From Streptomyces atratus (lineage in GTDB: Bacteria > Actinomycetota > Actinomycetes > Streptomycetales > Streptomycetaceae), in NCBI RefSeq assembly GCF_900119365.1, contig NZ_FPJO01000015.1:44404-108403 (forward strand): a DNA stretch of 64,000 nt. Direction: 5' to 3'. How positions within the stretch are numbered: the stretch's first letter is position 1; each line of letters begins with the position of its first letter. A model generated the notes under the pieces. It was not told the origin of the DNA. It saw nothing but the letters and a program-made list of their open reading frames with translations, and searched no databases. Shown piece by piece: positions 49,194-58,473 of the stretch. The translations under genes and the position numbers were made by a program.

Positions 49194-50813
49194 CTACTCC
49201 ACCCCGATGAGCAGCGGAGCACTCTGGTGGCCGCCCCGGTACACCACCGTGTCCACCGCCAGATAGCCCTCGCGCACGTGCTGCTCCAGCGCGTGCGCGA
49301 GGCTGTCCGGGACGTCCTCGCCCAGGATCAGGGTGACCAGTTCGCCGCCCGCCGCCAGCATGCGGTCCAGCACGTCGCGGGCGGTCTGCGGTACGTCTTC
49401 GCCGATGACCGCGACGTCGCCGTCGATCAGGCCCAGGATGTCGCCGGCCTGGCAGATGCCCGCCATGGTCCAGGACTGCCGTTCGGCGACGGCGAGTTCG
49501 GCGTAGCGGGTGGCACCGGCGGCGGCGGTCATCGCCACCACGTCCTCGTCGAAACTGCGGTCGGGTTCGTGGACGGCGAGGGCGGCAATGCCCTGGACGG
49601 CGGCCCTGGTCGGGATCAGGGCGACCCGGACGCCCTCCGCGCGGGCCTGTTCGGCGGCGGCAGCGGCGGTGTGGCGCAGCTCCGCGTCGTTGGGCAGCAG
49701 GACCACCTCGCGGGCGTGCGCCCGGCGGATCGCGTCGACCAGTTCGCCGCTGGCCGGCGGCTCCCCGGGGCGGGCCAGGACCGTCGTGGCCCCGGCCTCC
49801 TTGCACAGGCCGCGGAGCCCGTCGCCGGGGACCACGACGACGACCGCGCGCTGCACGGGCTCGGTGTGGGGGTGCACCCGGTCCGCGCCGAAGTGGGTGA
49901 TCCGGATGCGGTACGGCCGCCCCGCCTCGACCCCGGCCTCCACGGCCGCACCCGCGTCGTCGACATGCACATGGACGTTCCACAGCCCGTCGCCGCCCAC
50001 CACCACGAGCGAGTCGCCGAGCCGGTCGAGCCGGGTCCGCAGCCGGTCCACCGCCTCGTCCGTGGCCTCCAGCAGGTAGATGACCTCGAAAGCCGGTCCG
50101 CCTTCCGCCTCGTCCGCCACGCAGTCGTCCGGCACGGGAAGGGCGGGCACGGCCACGTGGGTGCGCTCGGGGGCCTGCCCGCAGACCGCTTCGACGAGCG
50201 CCGCGAGCACCGTCACCAGGCCCCGTCCCCCGGCGTCCACGACGCCCGCCCGGCCGAGGACGGCGAGCTGTCCGGGGGTCGCTGCCAGGGCCGTCCGCGC
50301 CCCTTCGTACGCCGCCCGTGCGACCGCGGCGGTTCCGGCGTCGTGCCCGGTACGCGCGGCGGCCTCGGCGGCCACGGTGGCCACCGTCAGCACGGTGCCC
50401 TCGACAGGGTGCGCGACGGCCTGCCGGGCCGCCTCGGCGGCGACGGCGAGCGCCCGGCGCAGATGGTCCGCGTCATGGCCGACGGCCAGCACCTCCGCCA
50501 TCCCGCGCAGCAACTGGGCCAGGATCGTGCCGGAGTTCCCGCGGGCGCCGATCAGGGCGCCGTGCGCCATGGCCCGTACCACGTCGGCCGCGACCGGTGT
50601 GGTCACTCCGGTCTCATGGGCGGCGAAGACCGCCTCGACGGCCTGGGCCGCCGATTCCACGGTCAGATAGAGGTTCGTACCGGTGTCCCCGTCGGCGACG
50701 GGGTACACATTGATCGCGTCGATCGCCTCGCGCTCCCGGCCCAGCGCCTCCAGGGCCAGTGAGCACCAGGTACGCACCGCGACGGCGTCCATGTCGTCGT
50801 CGGTCTGCGGCAC
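49194..50813 (-). CDS. DAK2-domain protein, FakA-like
   Basis: A 539-residue protein. The N-terminal kinase domain of dihydroxyacetone-kinase type is clear: AINVYPVADGDTGTNLYLTV, then ALIGARGNSGTILAQLLRGM and DAGGRGLVTVLAALVE. The C-terminal part (from about 260) matches the FakA regulatory/phosphoryl region (DSLVVVGGDGLWNVHVHVDD). FakA phosphorylates fatty acids held by DegV/FakB partners in Firmicutes; the actinobacterial members are less studied. GTG 50813 is supported by GAGGAGGG upstream. It lies just before recG, a conserved pair. Confidence 0.9.
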   Translation of the reverse strand: MPQTDDDMDAVAVRTWCSLALEALGREREAIDAINVYPVADGDTGTNLYLTVESAAQAVEAVFAAHETGVTTPVAADVVRAMAHGALIGARGNSGTILAQLLRGMAEVLAVGHDADHLRRALAVAAEAARQAVAHPVEGTVLTVATVAAEAAARTGHDAGTAAVARAAYEGARTALAATPGQLAVLGRAGVVDAGGRGLVTVLAALVEAVCGQAPERTHVAVPALPVPDDCVADEAEGGPAFEVIYLLEATDEAVDRLRTRLDRLGDSLVVVGGDGLWNVHVHVDDAGAAVEAGVEAGRPYRIRITHFGADRVHPHTEPVQRAVVVVVPGDGLRGLCKEAGATTVLARPGEPPASGELVDAIRRAHAREVVLLPNDAELRHTAAAAAEQARAEGVRVALIPTRAAVQGIAALAVHEPDRSFDEDVVAMTAAAGATRYAELAVAERQSWTMAGICQAGDILGLIDGDVAVIGEDVPQTARDVLDRMLAAGGELVTLILGEDVPDSLAHALEQHVREGYLAVDTVVYRGGHQSAPLLIGVE

Positions 50814-51071
50814 CTGTCGGCCCTCCTCGGATTCGGCCGTGGGCGGCCGGCTGCATCGCAGAGTAGCCCCGCGCACCGGGTCCGGCGGGGACAGGGGGCG
50901 GGACAAGGCCGGTGGAACCCATGGTAGTTTCGTTCTACCGACGCAGCCGTTGTATGCTGCTTCGGTTGCCCGATGAGAGTCGGGCCATCCCTCCGGCACC
51001 GCCACTTCAGTCAAATGAATCCGGCGCGCCGGATTTCACTGTAAGTGCATCTGAAGTCTTTGGAGTGACCC

Positions 51072-51257
51072 GTGGCTGCCAACTGCGACGTCTGCGGCAA
51101 GGGGCCGGGCTTCGGCAACAACATTTCGCACTCGCACCGCCGTACGTCCCGTCGCTGGAATCCCAACATCCAGCGCGTGCGTGCCGTGGTCGGTCGGACG
51201 CCGAAGCGGCTCAACGTCTGCACCTCGTGCATCAAGGCCGGCAAGGTCGCGCGCTGA
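51072..51257 (+). CDS. rpmB: 50S ribosomal protein L28
   Basis: A 61-residue L28, AANCDVCGKGPGFGNNISHS and RRTSRRWNPNIQRVRAVVG, with a zinc-type CxxC...CxxC arrangement (CDVC, CTSC). GTG 51072. The 258 bases upstream to 50813 hold no gene and must contain divergent promoters for rpmB and the DAK gene. A terminator follows at 51291. Confidence 0.96.
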   Translation: MAANCDVCGKGPGFGNNISHSHRRTSRRWNPNIQRVRAVVGRTPKRLNVCTSCIKAGKVAR

Positions 51258-51290
51258 CGTTCCCGTCGTAGCGCAGCCTTCCGGTTGCCC

Positions 51291-51324
51291 AAAAGGCCGG
51301 TCCACCTCGGTGGACCGGCTTTTT
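51291..51324. terminator. Terminator between rpmB and thiD
   Basis: GCCGGTCCACC (51296-51306) pairs with GGTGGACCGGC (51309-51319), flanked by AAAA and TTTTT, so it can work in both directions for these convergent genes. Confidence 0.92.
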
Positions 51325-51343
51325 GCTGTGCGCCGGGGCGCCC

Positions 51344-52150
51344 TCACGCGGTGCGCGTCCGCCAGCCGTGGTCGACCGGGCCGATCCCGGCGCCCAGCGG
51401 GAAGCCCGCCGTGATCGCCCCGGTGACATAGGCCTTCGCGTCCCGGACCGCCGCGGGTACGTCCTGGCCCAGGGCCAGCCGGCAGGCGATGGCCGAGGCG
51501 AGGGTGCAGCCGGTGCCGTGGGTGTGGCGGTTGTCGTGCCGGGGGGCGCGCAGCCAGTGCTCCTCGGTGCCGTCGGTCAGCAGGTCGACGGGGTCGCCCG
51601 GCAGATGGCCGCCCTTGACGACGACCCAGCGCGGCCCGAAGTCCAGTACCGCGGCGGCGGCCCGCCGCATCCCCGCCTCGTCCTCGACGTGGACGCCGGT
51701 GAGCTGTGCCACCTCGTCCAGGTTCGGGGTGGCGACCGTGGCGGCCGGCAGCAGTTTCGTCCGTACGGAATCGAGCGCCTCGGCAGCCAGCAGCGGGTCG
51801 CCGTGCTTGGAGACGCCGACCGGGTCGACGACGGCCGGGGCGCCGGTGCCGGCGAGGAGTTCGGCCACGGTCTCCACGAGGACGGCCGACGACAGCATTC
51901 CGGTCTTCACCGCCTGGACCCCGATGTCGTCCACCACGCTGCGGTACTGGGCGCGCACGGCCTCGACGGGCAGTTCCCAGGAGCCCTGCACGCCCAGCGA
52001 GTTCTGGGCGGTGACAGCGGTCAGCACGCTCATCCCGTGCACACCGTGCGCCAGCATCGTCTTCAGGTCGGCCTGGATGCCCGCACCGCCGCCGGAGTCG
52101 GATCCGGCAACGGTGAGCACACGGGCGGGTACAGCAGCAGATATGGGCAT
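51344..52150 (-). CDS. thiD: Hydroxymethylpyrimidine/phosphomethylpyrimidine kinase ThiD
   Basis: A 268-residue ribokinase-fold kinase: VAGSDSGGGAGIQADLKTML, TAVTAQNSLGVQG, VDPVGVSKHGDPLL, PNLDEVAQLTG, and HTHGTGCTLASAIA carrying the anion hole and catalytic Asp region (C replaces the Asp-neighbouring residue as usual for ThiD). It makes HMP-PP for thiamine. It lies ten bases after thiL on the same strand. No TPP riboswitch was recognised upstream of thiL. Confidence 0.95.
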   Translation of the reverse strand: MPISAAVPARVLTVAGSDSGGGAGIQADLKTMLAHGVHGMSVLTAVTAQNSLGVQGSWELPVEAVRAQYRSVVDDIGVQAVKTGMLSSAVLVETVAELLAGTGAPAVVDPVGVSKHGDPLLAAEALDSVRTKLLPAATVATPNLDEVAQLTGVHVEDEAGMRRAAAAVLDFGPRWVVVKGGHLPGDPVDLLTDGTEEHWLRAPRHDNRHTHGTGCTLASAIACRLALGQDVPAAVRDAKAYVTGAITAGFPLGAGIGPVDHGWRTRTA

Positions 52151-52160
52151 ACGCCGAAAT

Positions 52161-53132
52161 CTACTGGGCGTCCTCGATGTCCCCGAAGTGGTCCCAGCCG
52201 CCCTTGACGGTCCACGGCGCCCCGTCGACGGTCACCTGCGGCAGTGCGGAGGGGTTGAGGACCTCGCCGATCACCTTCCAACGGGCGGGCAGCTTCACGT
52301 CCGGCGGGAAGGTGGCGACGATCGCGTGGTCCTCACCCCCGGTCAGCACCCACTGGAGCGGGTCGACGCCGACGGCCTGCCCGATGTCGGACATCTGCGA
52401 GGGGATGTCGATGAGCCCGGAGCGCAGATCGATCCGGACCTTGCTGGCCTCGGCGATGTGCCCGAGGTCGGCGACGAGCCCGTCGCTCACGTCCGTCATC
52501 GCGGTGGCGCCGAGCCCGGCGGCCGCGGGGCCCGCGTGGTACGGCGGTTCGGGGCGCCGGTGGGCCTCGACGAAGGCGCGGGGCGAGCGGAAGCCCCGGG
52601 AGAGCACCGCGTACCCGGCGGCGGACCAGCCGAGCCAGCCGGTGACGGCGACGACGTCGCCGGGCTGGGCGCCGGAGCGGGTGACCGGCTCGTGGTTGCG
52701 CAGATCGCCCAGCGCGGTGATCGAGACGGTGATCGTCTCGCCACGCACCACGTCTCCGCCGACCACGGCCGCTCCCGCGACCTGGCACTCGTCACGAATG
52801 CCGTCCATCAGCTCGCCGGCCCAGGTGACCGGGAGTTCGGCGGGGACGACCAGACCGAGCAGCAGCGCGGTGGGCACCGCGCCCATGGCGGCGATGTCGG
52901 CGAGGTTCTGGGCGGCGGCCTTGCGGCCGACGTCGTACGCCGTCGACCAGTCGCGGCGGAAGTGCCGTCCCTCCAACAGGATGTCCGTACTGGCCACGAC
53001 CCTGCGGTCGGGAGCGGTCACGACCGCGGCGTCGTCGCCGGGGCCGAGCCGTACCGCCGGAGTGGTGGTGAGCCGGGAAGTGAGCTCCCTGATGAGCCCG
53101 AACTCCCCCAACTCGCCCACGGTTCCCTTCAC
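52161..53132 (-). CDS. thiL: Thiamine-monophosphate kinase ThiL
   Basis: A 323-residue PurM-like kinase: ELGEFGLIRELTSRL, RLGPGDDAAVV, STDILLEGRHFRRDW, GRKAAAQNLADIAAMGA, VVGGDVVRGE, MTDVSDGLVADLGHIA and WVLTGGEDHAIVA. It makes thiamine diphosphate, the last step of the pathway. Operon with thiD. Confidence 0.95.
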   Translation of the reverse strand: MKGTVGELGEFGLIRELTSRLTTTPAVRLGPGDDAAVVTAPDRRVVASTDILLEGRHFRRDWSTAYDVGRKAAAQNLADIAAMGAVPTALLLGLVVPAELPVTWAGELMDGIRDECQVAGAAVVGGDVVRGETITVSITALGDLRNHEPVTRSGAQPGDVVAVTGWLGWSAAGYAVLSRGFRSPRAFVEAHRRPEPPYHAGPAAAGLGATAMTDVSDGLVADLGHIAEASKVRIDLRSGLIDIPSQMSDIGQAVGVDPLQWVLTGGEDHAIVATFPPDVKLPARWKVIGEVLNPSALPQVTVDGAPWTVKGGWDHFGDIEDAQ

Positions 53133-53456
53133 CGAGTCTCACCTCTCATCTATCGCGCCGGACGGTCGTCCGGGCTGCTTCGGCGGCCGGGGGTCCGGAC
53201 CCTGGACCGGCCGCCGCCGCAGGGAGCAGTCTGCACCGCTCGTCACCGCCATGCCCGTCCCCCTTCCGGACCGCTGCGCTTGCGGTCGCGGGCCGTCACT
53301 GCTGTCGGTACTGTCAAGAGATACGTCAACTTGTGTCTTGCGTACGCCACGCTGTGGGCGTCAACGGTCCGCAGGTCTCCCCGCGGCACGCGGCAACGCG
53401 ATACCGTGGCGTCCCTTTCTCCCCCACATGATCCTCGTGGCCGCCCTGGAGGTTCC
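53133..53456. other. Divergent non-coding region between thiL and the Lrp-type gene
   Basis: About 324 bases with no gene that I can support. It must contain the promoters of thiL-thiD (minus) and the gene at 53457 (plus). I see no thiamine riboswitch, operator palindrome or RNA gene in it. Confidence 0.55.
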
Positions 53457-53690
53457 GTGGTACAGGCGTACATCCTTATTCAGACCGAGGTGGGCAAGGC
53501 GTCGACCGTCGCCGAGACCATCGCCCGAGTTCCGGGAGTGATCCAGGCAGAGGACGTCACCGGCCCCTACGACGTGATCGTGCGCGCACAGGCCGACACG
53601 GTCGATGAACTCGGCCGCATGGTGGTCGCCAAGGTCCAGCAAGTGGAAGGCATCACCCGAACCCTGACCTGCCCGGTCGTTCATCTGTAG
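53457..53690 (+). CDS. Stand-alone Lrp/AsnC ligand-binding (RAM) domain protein
   Basis: A 77-residue protein that consists only of the Lrp/AsnC effector domain: VQAYILIQTEVGKASTVAET, GVIQAEDVTGPYDVIVRAQA, then VQQVEGITRTLTC. No DNA-binding domain. Such proteins bind amino acids and oligomerise. GTG 53457 has GGAGG close upstream. Confidence 0.92.
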   Translation: MVQAYILIQTEVGKASTVAETIARVPGVIQAEDVTGPYDVIVRAQADTVDELGRMVVAKVQQVEGITRTLTCPVVHL

Positions 53691-53710
53691 CCCCCGTCTA
53701 CGCTGGGCCG

Positions 53711-54193
53711 GTGAGATCTTCGCGCCGACTTCGCCATTCCGTGTTCCTCGGCCCGTCCGTTGCCGCGCTGCTGCTGGCCGCGGCGGGCTGTTCCTCGACG
53801 GACGCCGCGGTGTCGATCACGGTTCCCACGCCGTCCCCGGAAGCCGCGGGCTACTGCCGTGCGCTGCACAAGGAGCTGCCGAGGACCGTTGCCGGTCTCG
53901 ACCTCGGTGATGCCGGGCCGAAGTCCGAACTGACCGCCGAGTGGGGGGACGGGGAGATCGTACTGCGCTGCGGTGTCCCCCGGCCCGCGAAGATGGACGA
54001 CCCCATGGCGAAGGGGATCGACGCGAACGGCGTCAACTGGCTGCTGGAGCAGCCCGACGATGCCGGTCCGCGCTTCACGACGACATACCGCAAGGCGTAC
54101 GTCGAGGTGACGCTCTCGGAGGCGTACGCCCATGACGCGAGCCCGTTGGCCGCTTTCGGCCCCGCCGTCCGCAAGACGGTACCCGGACTGTAG
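53711..54193 (+). CDS. DUF3515 lipoprotein
   Basis: A 160-residue exported lipoprotein: basic start, hydrophobic VAALLLAAAGC with lipobox ending at Cys27, then the DUF3515 domain (YCRALHKELPRTV, AEWGDGEIVLRCGVPRP, FTTTYRKAYVEVTLSEAYA). Function unknown. GTG 53711. It follows the Lrp-type gene by 20 bases and is probably cotranscribed. Confidence 0.88.
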   Translation: MRSSRRLRHSVFLGPSVAALLLAAAGCSSTDAAVSITVPTPSPEAAGYCRALHKELPRTVAGLDLGDAGPKSELTAEWGDGEIVLRCGVPRPAKMDDPMAKGIDANGVNWLLEQPDDAGPRFTTTYRKAYVEVTLSEAYAHDASPLAAFGPAVRKTVPGL

Positions 54194-54194
54194 G

Positions 54195-54222
54195 GCGTGC
54201 GCTCCCGCCCGGGAGCGCACGC
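54195..54222. terminator. Bidirectional terminator between the DUF3515 gene and ddl
   Basis: GCGTGCGCTCCC (54195-54206) and GGGAGCGCACGC (54211-54222) form a perfect 12-bp stem with a four-base loop between convergent genes. Confidence 0.9.
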
Positions 54223-54241
54223 CGTGCGGCGCGGGGCCGGC

Positions 54242-55399
54242 TCAGCGCAGGCCGGTCGGGCGGCTCAACGCGGCCTGGATCAGCCGGTCCACCAGCTCCT
54301 GGTAGCTCACACCGCTCTCCTGCCACATCCGCGGGTACATGGAGATCGGGGTGAAGCCCGGCAGGGTGTTGATCTCGTTGATCACGAAGGTGCCGTCCTC
54401 GGTGAGGAAGAAGTCGGCACGGACCAGCCCCTCGCAGGACGTGGCCTCGAAGGTCTCGACCGCGAGCCGCTGGACCTCGGCCGTCTGCTCCTCGGTGAGC
54501 GGGGCGGGCACGATCCCGGAGGCCGAGTCGATGTACTTGGCCTCGAAGTCGTAGAAGTCGTGCGAGGTCACCGGGGGGATCTCGGCGGGCACGCTGGCGC
54601 GCGGCCCGTCCTCGAACTCCAGCACCCCGCACTCGATCTCGCGGCCCCGCAGCAGCGACTCGACCAGGAACTTGGGGTCGTGGCGGCGGGCCTCCTCGAT
54701 CGCCTCGTCGAGGCCGGAGAGGTCGTCGACCTTGGTGATGCCGATGGACGAGCCGGCCCGGGCGGGCTTGATGAAGAGCGGCCAGCCGTGCTCGCCGGCG
54801 AAGTCCACGATGCGCTTGCGGGCACCGGAGGGATCGTTGTCCCACTCGCGGGGACGCACCACGAGGTACGGGCCGACCGGCAGCCCGAAGGAGGTGAAGA
54901 CCCGCTTCATGTACTCCTTGTCCTGGCCGACCGCCGAGGCGAGCACCCCGGCGCCGACGTAGGGCACACCGGAGAGCTCCAGGAGCCCCTGAAGGGTGCC
55001 GTCCTCGCCGTACGGGCCGTGCAGCACGGGGAAGACGACATCGACCTCGCCGAGCGCCTTGGGGACCGAGCCGGGCTCGCTGTACACCACTTCGCGGCTG
55101 CCGGGGTCGACGGAGAGCACCACGGCGCCCTCGGTGGACTCGGCCAGCTGGGCCACTTCCGGCATCTTCCGGTCCGTGATGGCCATGCGTTCGGGTTCGT
55201 CGGCGGTGAGCGCCCAGCGGCCGTCCGTCGTGATGCCGATCGGCAGGACGTCGTACTTGGTCCGGTCGATGGCGTTCAGGACGGCGCCGGCCGTGACGAC
55301 CGAGATGCCGTGTTCGGAGCTGCGGCCGCCGAACACGACGGCCACGCGCGGCTTGCGGAGCTGCTGCTCCGGGCTCTGGGGGAGGTTCTCGCTGCTCAT
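54242..55399 (-). CDS. ddlA: D-alanine-D-alanine ligase
   Basis: A 385-residue ATP-grasp ligase: RVAVVFGGRSSEHGISVVTA at the N-terminal domain, VFPVLHGPYGEDGTLQG, FIKPARAGSSIGITKV and FVINEINTLPGFTPISMYPR, which carries the metal ligands. It makes the D-Ala-D-Ala of peptidoglycan. ATG 55399 gives the family N-terminus (MSSENLPQSPEQQ). Confidence 0.95.
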   Translation of the reverse strand: MSSENLPQSPEQQLRKPRVAVVFGGRSSEHGISVVTAGAVLNAIDRTKYDVLPIGITTDGRWALTADEPERMAITDRKMPEVAQLAESTEGAVVLSVDPGSREVVYSEPGSVPKALGEVDVVFPVLHGPYGEDGTLQGLLELSGVPYVGAGVLASAVGQDKEYMKRVFTSFGLPVGPYLVVRPREWDNDPSGARKRIVDFAGEHGWPLFIKPARAGSSIGITKVDDLSGLDEAIEEARRHDPKFLVESLLRGREIECGVLEFEDGPRASVPAEIPPVTSHDFYDFEAKYIDSASGIVPAPLTEEQTAEVQRLAVETFEATSCEGLVRADFFLTEDGTFVINEINTLPGFTPISMYPRMWQESGVSYQELVDRLIQAALSRPTGLR

Positions 55400-55502
55400 A
55401 TCGCGTTGAGCGTACCTGCTGGTACCACTCGCGTCAGCGCGGCCGGGGGCGGCCGCAGCGGTGACCATGGACGTTCACCGCTCCGGCCGCCCCCGGCCGG
55501 CT

Positions 55503-56513
55503 TCAGCGCCGCTCGGGCTTCGCGCTGCGCGACATCAGCTCGCCCAGCGCGACCATCGGCGGCTTTCCCTCGTGGACGATGCCGACGACCGTCTCGGTGA
55601 TCGGCATGTCGACGCCGTGCCTGCGCGCCAGATCGAGCACCGACTCACAGGACTTGACGCCCTCGGCGGTCTGCTTGGTGACGGCGATGGTCTCCTGGAG
55701 CGTCATGCCGCGGCCGAGGTTGGTGCCGAAGGTGTGGTTGCGCGAGAGCGGCGAGGAGCAGGTCGCCACCAGGTCGCCCAGGCCCGCGAGTCCGGAGAAG
55801 GTCAGCGGGTCGGCGCCCATGGCCAGGCCGAGGCGGGTCGTCTCGGCGAGGCCCCGGGTGATCAGCGAACCCTTGGCGTTGTCGCCGAGACCCATGCCGT
55901 CGGCGATGCCGACCGCCAGGCCGATGACGTTCTTGACCGCGCCGCCGAGTTCGCAGCCGACCACGTCGGTGTTGGTGTACGGGCGGAAGTACGAGGTGTG
56001 GCAGGCGCTCTGGAGGCGTTGGGCCACGGACTCGTCCTGGCAGGCGACGACGGCCGCCGCGGGACGGCGTTCGGCGATCTCCTTGGCCAGATTGGGCCCG
56101 GTGATGACGGCGACCCGGTCCGCGGAGACCTTGGTGACGTCCTCGATGACCTCGCTCATCCGCTTCGCGGTGCCGAGTTCGACACCCTTCATCATCGAGA
56201 CGAGAACGGTGTCGGAACCGAGGTGCGGGGTCCATTCGGCGAGGTTGGCGCGCAGGGTCTGCGATGGCACCACGAGCACGGCGAAGTCGGCGCCGTCCAG
56301 CGCCTCGACGGCGTCGGTGGTGGCCCGGACCGAGGCGGGGAGCTCAATTCCCGGCAGGTAGTCCGGGTTGGTACGGGTCGTGTTGACGGCCTCGGCGATC
56401 TCGGCGCGACGGCCCCAGAGGGTGACCTCGCAGCCGGCGTCGGCGAGGACCATGCCGAAGGCCGTACCCCATGAGCCGGTTCCGAAGACGGCCGCCTTTG
56501 CGGGGTGCGTCAC
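55503..56513 (-). CDS. gpsA: Glycerol-3-phosphate dehydrogenase (NAD(P)+)
   Basis: A 336-residue enzyme: AAVFGTGSWGTAFGMVLADAG (NAD-binding GxGxxG-type), VLVSMMKGVELGT, VITGPNLAKEIA, CELGGAVKNVIGLAVGIADG with the catalytic Lys, and SRNHTFGTNLGRG. It makes sn-glycerol-3-phosphate for phospholipids. GTG 56513 overlaps the plsC-like stop by four bases (GTGA), so the two acylation-pathway genes are coupled. Confidence 0.96.
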   Translation of the reverse strand: MTHPAKAAVFGTGSWGTAFGMVLADAGCEVTLWGRRAEIAEAVNTTRTNPDYLPGIELPASVRATTDAVEALDGADFAVLVVPSQTLRANLAEWTPHLGSDTVLVSMMKGVELGTAKRMSEVIEDVTKVSADRVAVITGPNLAKEIAERRPAAAVVACQDESVAQRLQSACHTSYFRPYTNTDVVGCELGGAVKNVIGLAVGIADGMGLGDNAKGSLITRGLAETTRLGLAMGADPLTFSGLAGLGDLVATCSSPLSRNHTFGTNLGRGMTLQETIAVTKQTAEGVKSCESVLDLARRHGVDMPITETVVGIVHEGKPPMVALGELMSRSAKPERR

Positions 56514-57262
56514 TTGGTTCCCTCTCCTTCGGCCTTGCGGCGCTGCTCCTCGCGGGCCTTGCGGTGGTCGTAGGGCTGTGCGGGGGCCTGCTCGCCCCGC
56601 ACGATCTCCAGTTGCTCGGTCACCGCGGCCATGATGGCCTCGGTCGCCTCGCGCAGGACGTCGGGCGTCGGTTCCTTGTCGTGGAACCGGGAGAGGTCCA
56701 CGGGCGGTCCGGCCTGCACCTGAAGGGTCTTGCGGGGGAACAGCCGGAGCTTGTTCTCCTTGGCGTAGGGCGGCATCACGAGATTGGCGCCCCACTGCGC
56801 GACGGGGATGACCGGGGCCTTCGTCATCAACGCGACGCGGGCGGCACCGGTCTTGCCGGCCATCGGCCACATGTCGGGGTCGCGGGTGAGCGTGCCCTCC
56901 GGGTAGAAGGCGACGCATTCGCCGCGCTCGATGGCGTTGACGGCGGCCCGGAAGGCGTCCAGCGCGTTGGTCGTCTCGCGGTACACCGGGATCTGTCTGG
57001 TACCGCGCAGCATCATTCCGACAAAGGGGGTCTTGAACAGGCCCGCCTTGGCGAGAAGCCGCGGCACCCGTCCGGTGTTGTACTGGAAGTGGCCGTAGGA
57101 AAGCGGGTCCAGATAGGAGTTGTGATTGACCGCGGTGATAAATCCGCCGTCGGCCGGAATGTGTTCCATCCCCCGCCAGTCACGCTTGAACAGAACCACC
57201 AACGGCGGTTTTGCGATGACCGCCGCCAGGCGGTACCAGAAGCCGATTCTGCGGCGGGACAC
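56510..57262 (-). CDS. 1-acyl-sn-glycerol-3-phosphate acyltransferase (PlsC-like)
   Basis: A 250-residue acyltransferase: AVNHNSYLDPLSY carries the catalytic HX4D, FPEGT-type block appears as VAFYPEGTLTRDPDMW, and the intervening RQIPVYR block is present. It transfers acyl to lysophosphatidate, feeding phospholipid synthesis with gpsA next to it. GTG 57262 has AGAGGAAGG upstream. The C-terminal tail is Glu/Arg-rich. Confidence 0.92.
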   Translation of the reverse strand: MSRRRIGFWYRLAAVIAKPPLVVLFKRDWRGMEHIPADGGFITAVNHNSYLDPLSYGHFQYNTGRVPRLLAKAGLFKTPFVGMMLRGTRQIPVYRETTNALDAFRAAVNAIERGECVAFYPEGTLTRDPDMWPMAGKTGAARVALMTKAPVIPVAQWGANLVMPPYAKENKLRLFPRKTLQVQAGPPVDLSRFHDKEPTPDVLREATEAIMAAVTEQLEIVRGEQAPAQPYDHRKAREEQRRKAEGEGTK

Positions 57263-57411
57263 TCGGACACCTTCCTCTAAGGACCTGAACTCTGCCTGGC
57301 TACCGACGGTCAAGTCTCGCCCCAGGCCCCTGCTCTGTCGAGAACACCGTACGCCCCGCTTTCGGGACCGACCCTCCGGGTTCTCGCACCGGCAGGCGAG
57401 AATAGGCGGCG

Positions 57412-58149
57412 ATGCGCACCGAGGGGGAGATCGCCACGAACACCGACCCGACCGGTTCTTGGTCCCTGGTCGTCCCGTTGAAGCCCCTGGCGCGGGCCAA
57501 GAGCAGGCTGACGCCCGCGACGGGCCCCGAACTGCGCCCCCGGCTCGCCCTCGCCTTCGCCCGGGACACCGTGGCCGCCGCCCTTTCCTGCCCGGCGGTG
57601 CTGGATGTGGTGGTGGTCACGGACGACCCGGAGGCCCGGGCGGCCCTCACCGCGATCGGGGCGCGCGTCGTCCCCGACGAGCCCGACCGCGGGCTCAACG
57701 CCGCGCTGGCACACGGCGAGCGGGCGGTACGGGCCCGGCGTCCCCGGGCCGCGGTCGCCGCGCTCAACGCGGATCTGCCCGCGCTGCGCCCCGCAGAATT
57801 GACCCGGGTACTCAACTATTCCGCCGAATTCCCTCGCGCATTTGTTACCGATGCGGCAGGAATCGGGACGACATTTCTGTCGGCTGCGCCGGGAGTGGAA
57901 TTGCGTCCGGCTTTCGGCGGCCCTTCCCGGGCCCGGCACCTGGACTCCGGCGCGGTGGAAATCGATCTGACCGGCATCGATTCGGTCCGCCAGGACGTGG
58001 ACACCGGCGGTGATCTGCGGGCGGCGCTGACACTGGGCGTGGGCGCACACACCGCGGGACACTGGGACATGGGGGCCTCCCGGGCCGCCGCGGCTCCCGC
58101 CCGGGCCTGCGGCGGTGAACCTTCAACGACTGTCCCACCGGACCGATAG
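57412..58149 (+). CDS. cofC: 2-phospho-L-lactate (or phosphoenolpyruvate) guanylyltransferase CofC/FbiD
   Basis: A 245-residue nucleotidyltransferase of coenzyme F420 synthesis: SLVVPLKPLARAKSRLTPAT, ALAFARDTVAAAL, VVVVTDDPEARAALTAIG, VAALNADLPALRP, and SAAPGVELRPAFGGPSRARH. In mycobacteria FbiD uses PEP (established), so substrate here is uncertain. ATG 57412. Divergent from the plsC-like gene. A Pro/Ala-rich tail follows the domain. Confidence 0.9.
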   Translation: MRTEGEIATNTDPTGSWSLVVPLKPLARAKSRLTPATGPELRPRLALAFARDTVAAALSCPAVLDVVVVTDDPEARAALTAIGARVVPDEPDRGLNAALAHGERAVRARRPRAAVAALNADLPALRPAELTRVLNYSAEFPRAFVTDAAGIGTTFLSAAPGVELRPAFGGPSRARHLDSGAVEIDLTGIDSVRQDVDTGGDLRAALTLGVGAHTAGHWDMGASRAAAAPARACGGEPSTTVPPDR

Positions 58150-58159
58150 GCTTCCGCCC

Positions 58160-58363
58160 ATGCAGGCGACCTCGTACACCTACGACCCCGAGACCCGCAC
58201 CGGCAGCGTGCTGCTCGACGACGGCACCCCGGTGGATTTCGACGCCCAGGCCTTCGACGCGGGCGGTCTGCGGCTGCTGCGTCCGGGGCAGCGGGTGCGG
58301 ATCGAGGGCAGCGGCGAGGGTGCGGAGCTGCGGATCACCCTGGTGACGCTGCAGACGTTCTGA
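58160..58363 (+). CDS. Small conserved protein of unknown function
   Basis: A 67-residue beta-rich protein, MQATSYTYDPETRTGSVLLD, VDFDAQAFDAGGLRLLRPGQ, ITLVTLQTF. It may be a small OB-like fold. It starts ten bases after cofC and is probably cotranscribed with it. Function unknown. Confidence 0.8.
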   Translation: MQATSYTYDPETRTGSVLLDDGTPVDFDAQAFDAGGLRLLRPGQRVRIEGSGEGAELRITLVTLQTF

Positions 58364-58410
58364 ACGCGGACATTCCGGGCAGCGCGCACGGCGCCCGTGA
58401 CAGCCCGCGG

Positions 58411-58436
58411 GCCGGGCTCCCCGAGGGGAGCCCGGC
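58411..58436. terminator. Bidirectional terminator between the small gene and hupS
   Basis: GCCGGGCTCCCC (58411-58422) and GGGGAGCCCGGC (58425-58436) form a perfect 12-bp stem between convergent genes. Confidence 0.9.
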
Positions 58437-58473
58437 CCGGCGCGTGTGAGTAGTAGCCCTGCGCGGCTCGGTC

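Noticed and set aside
53133..53456. TPP riboswitch before thiL-thiD
   Set aside because: No CTGAGA-type thi box or supporting stems were found on the minus strand.
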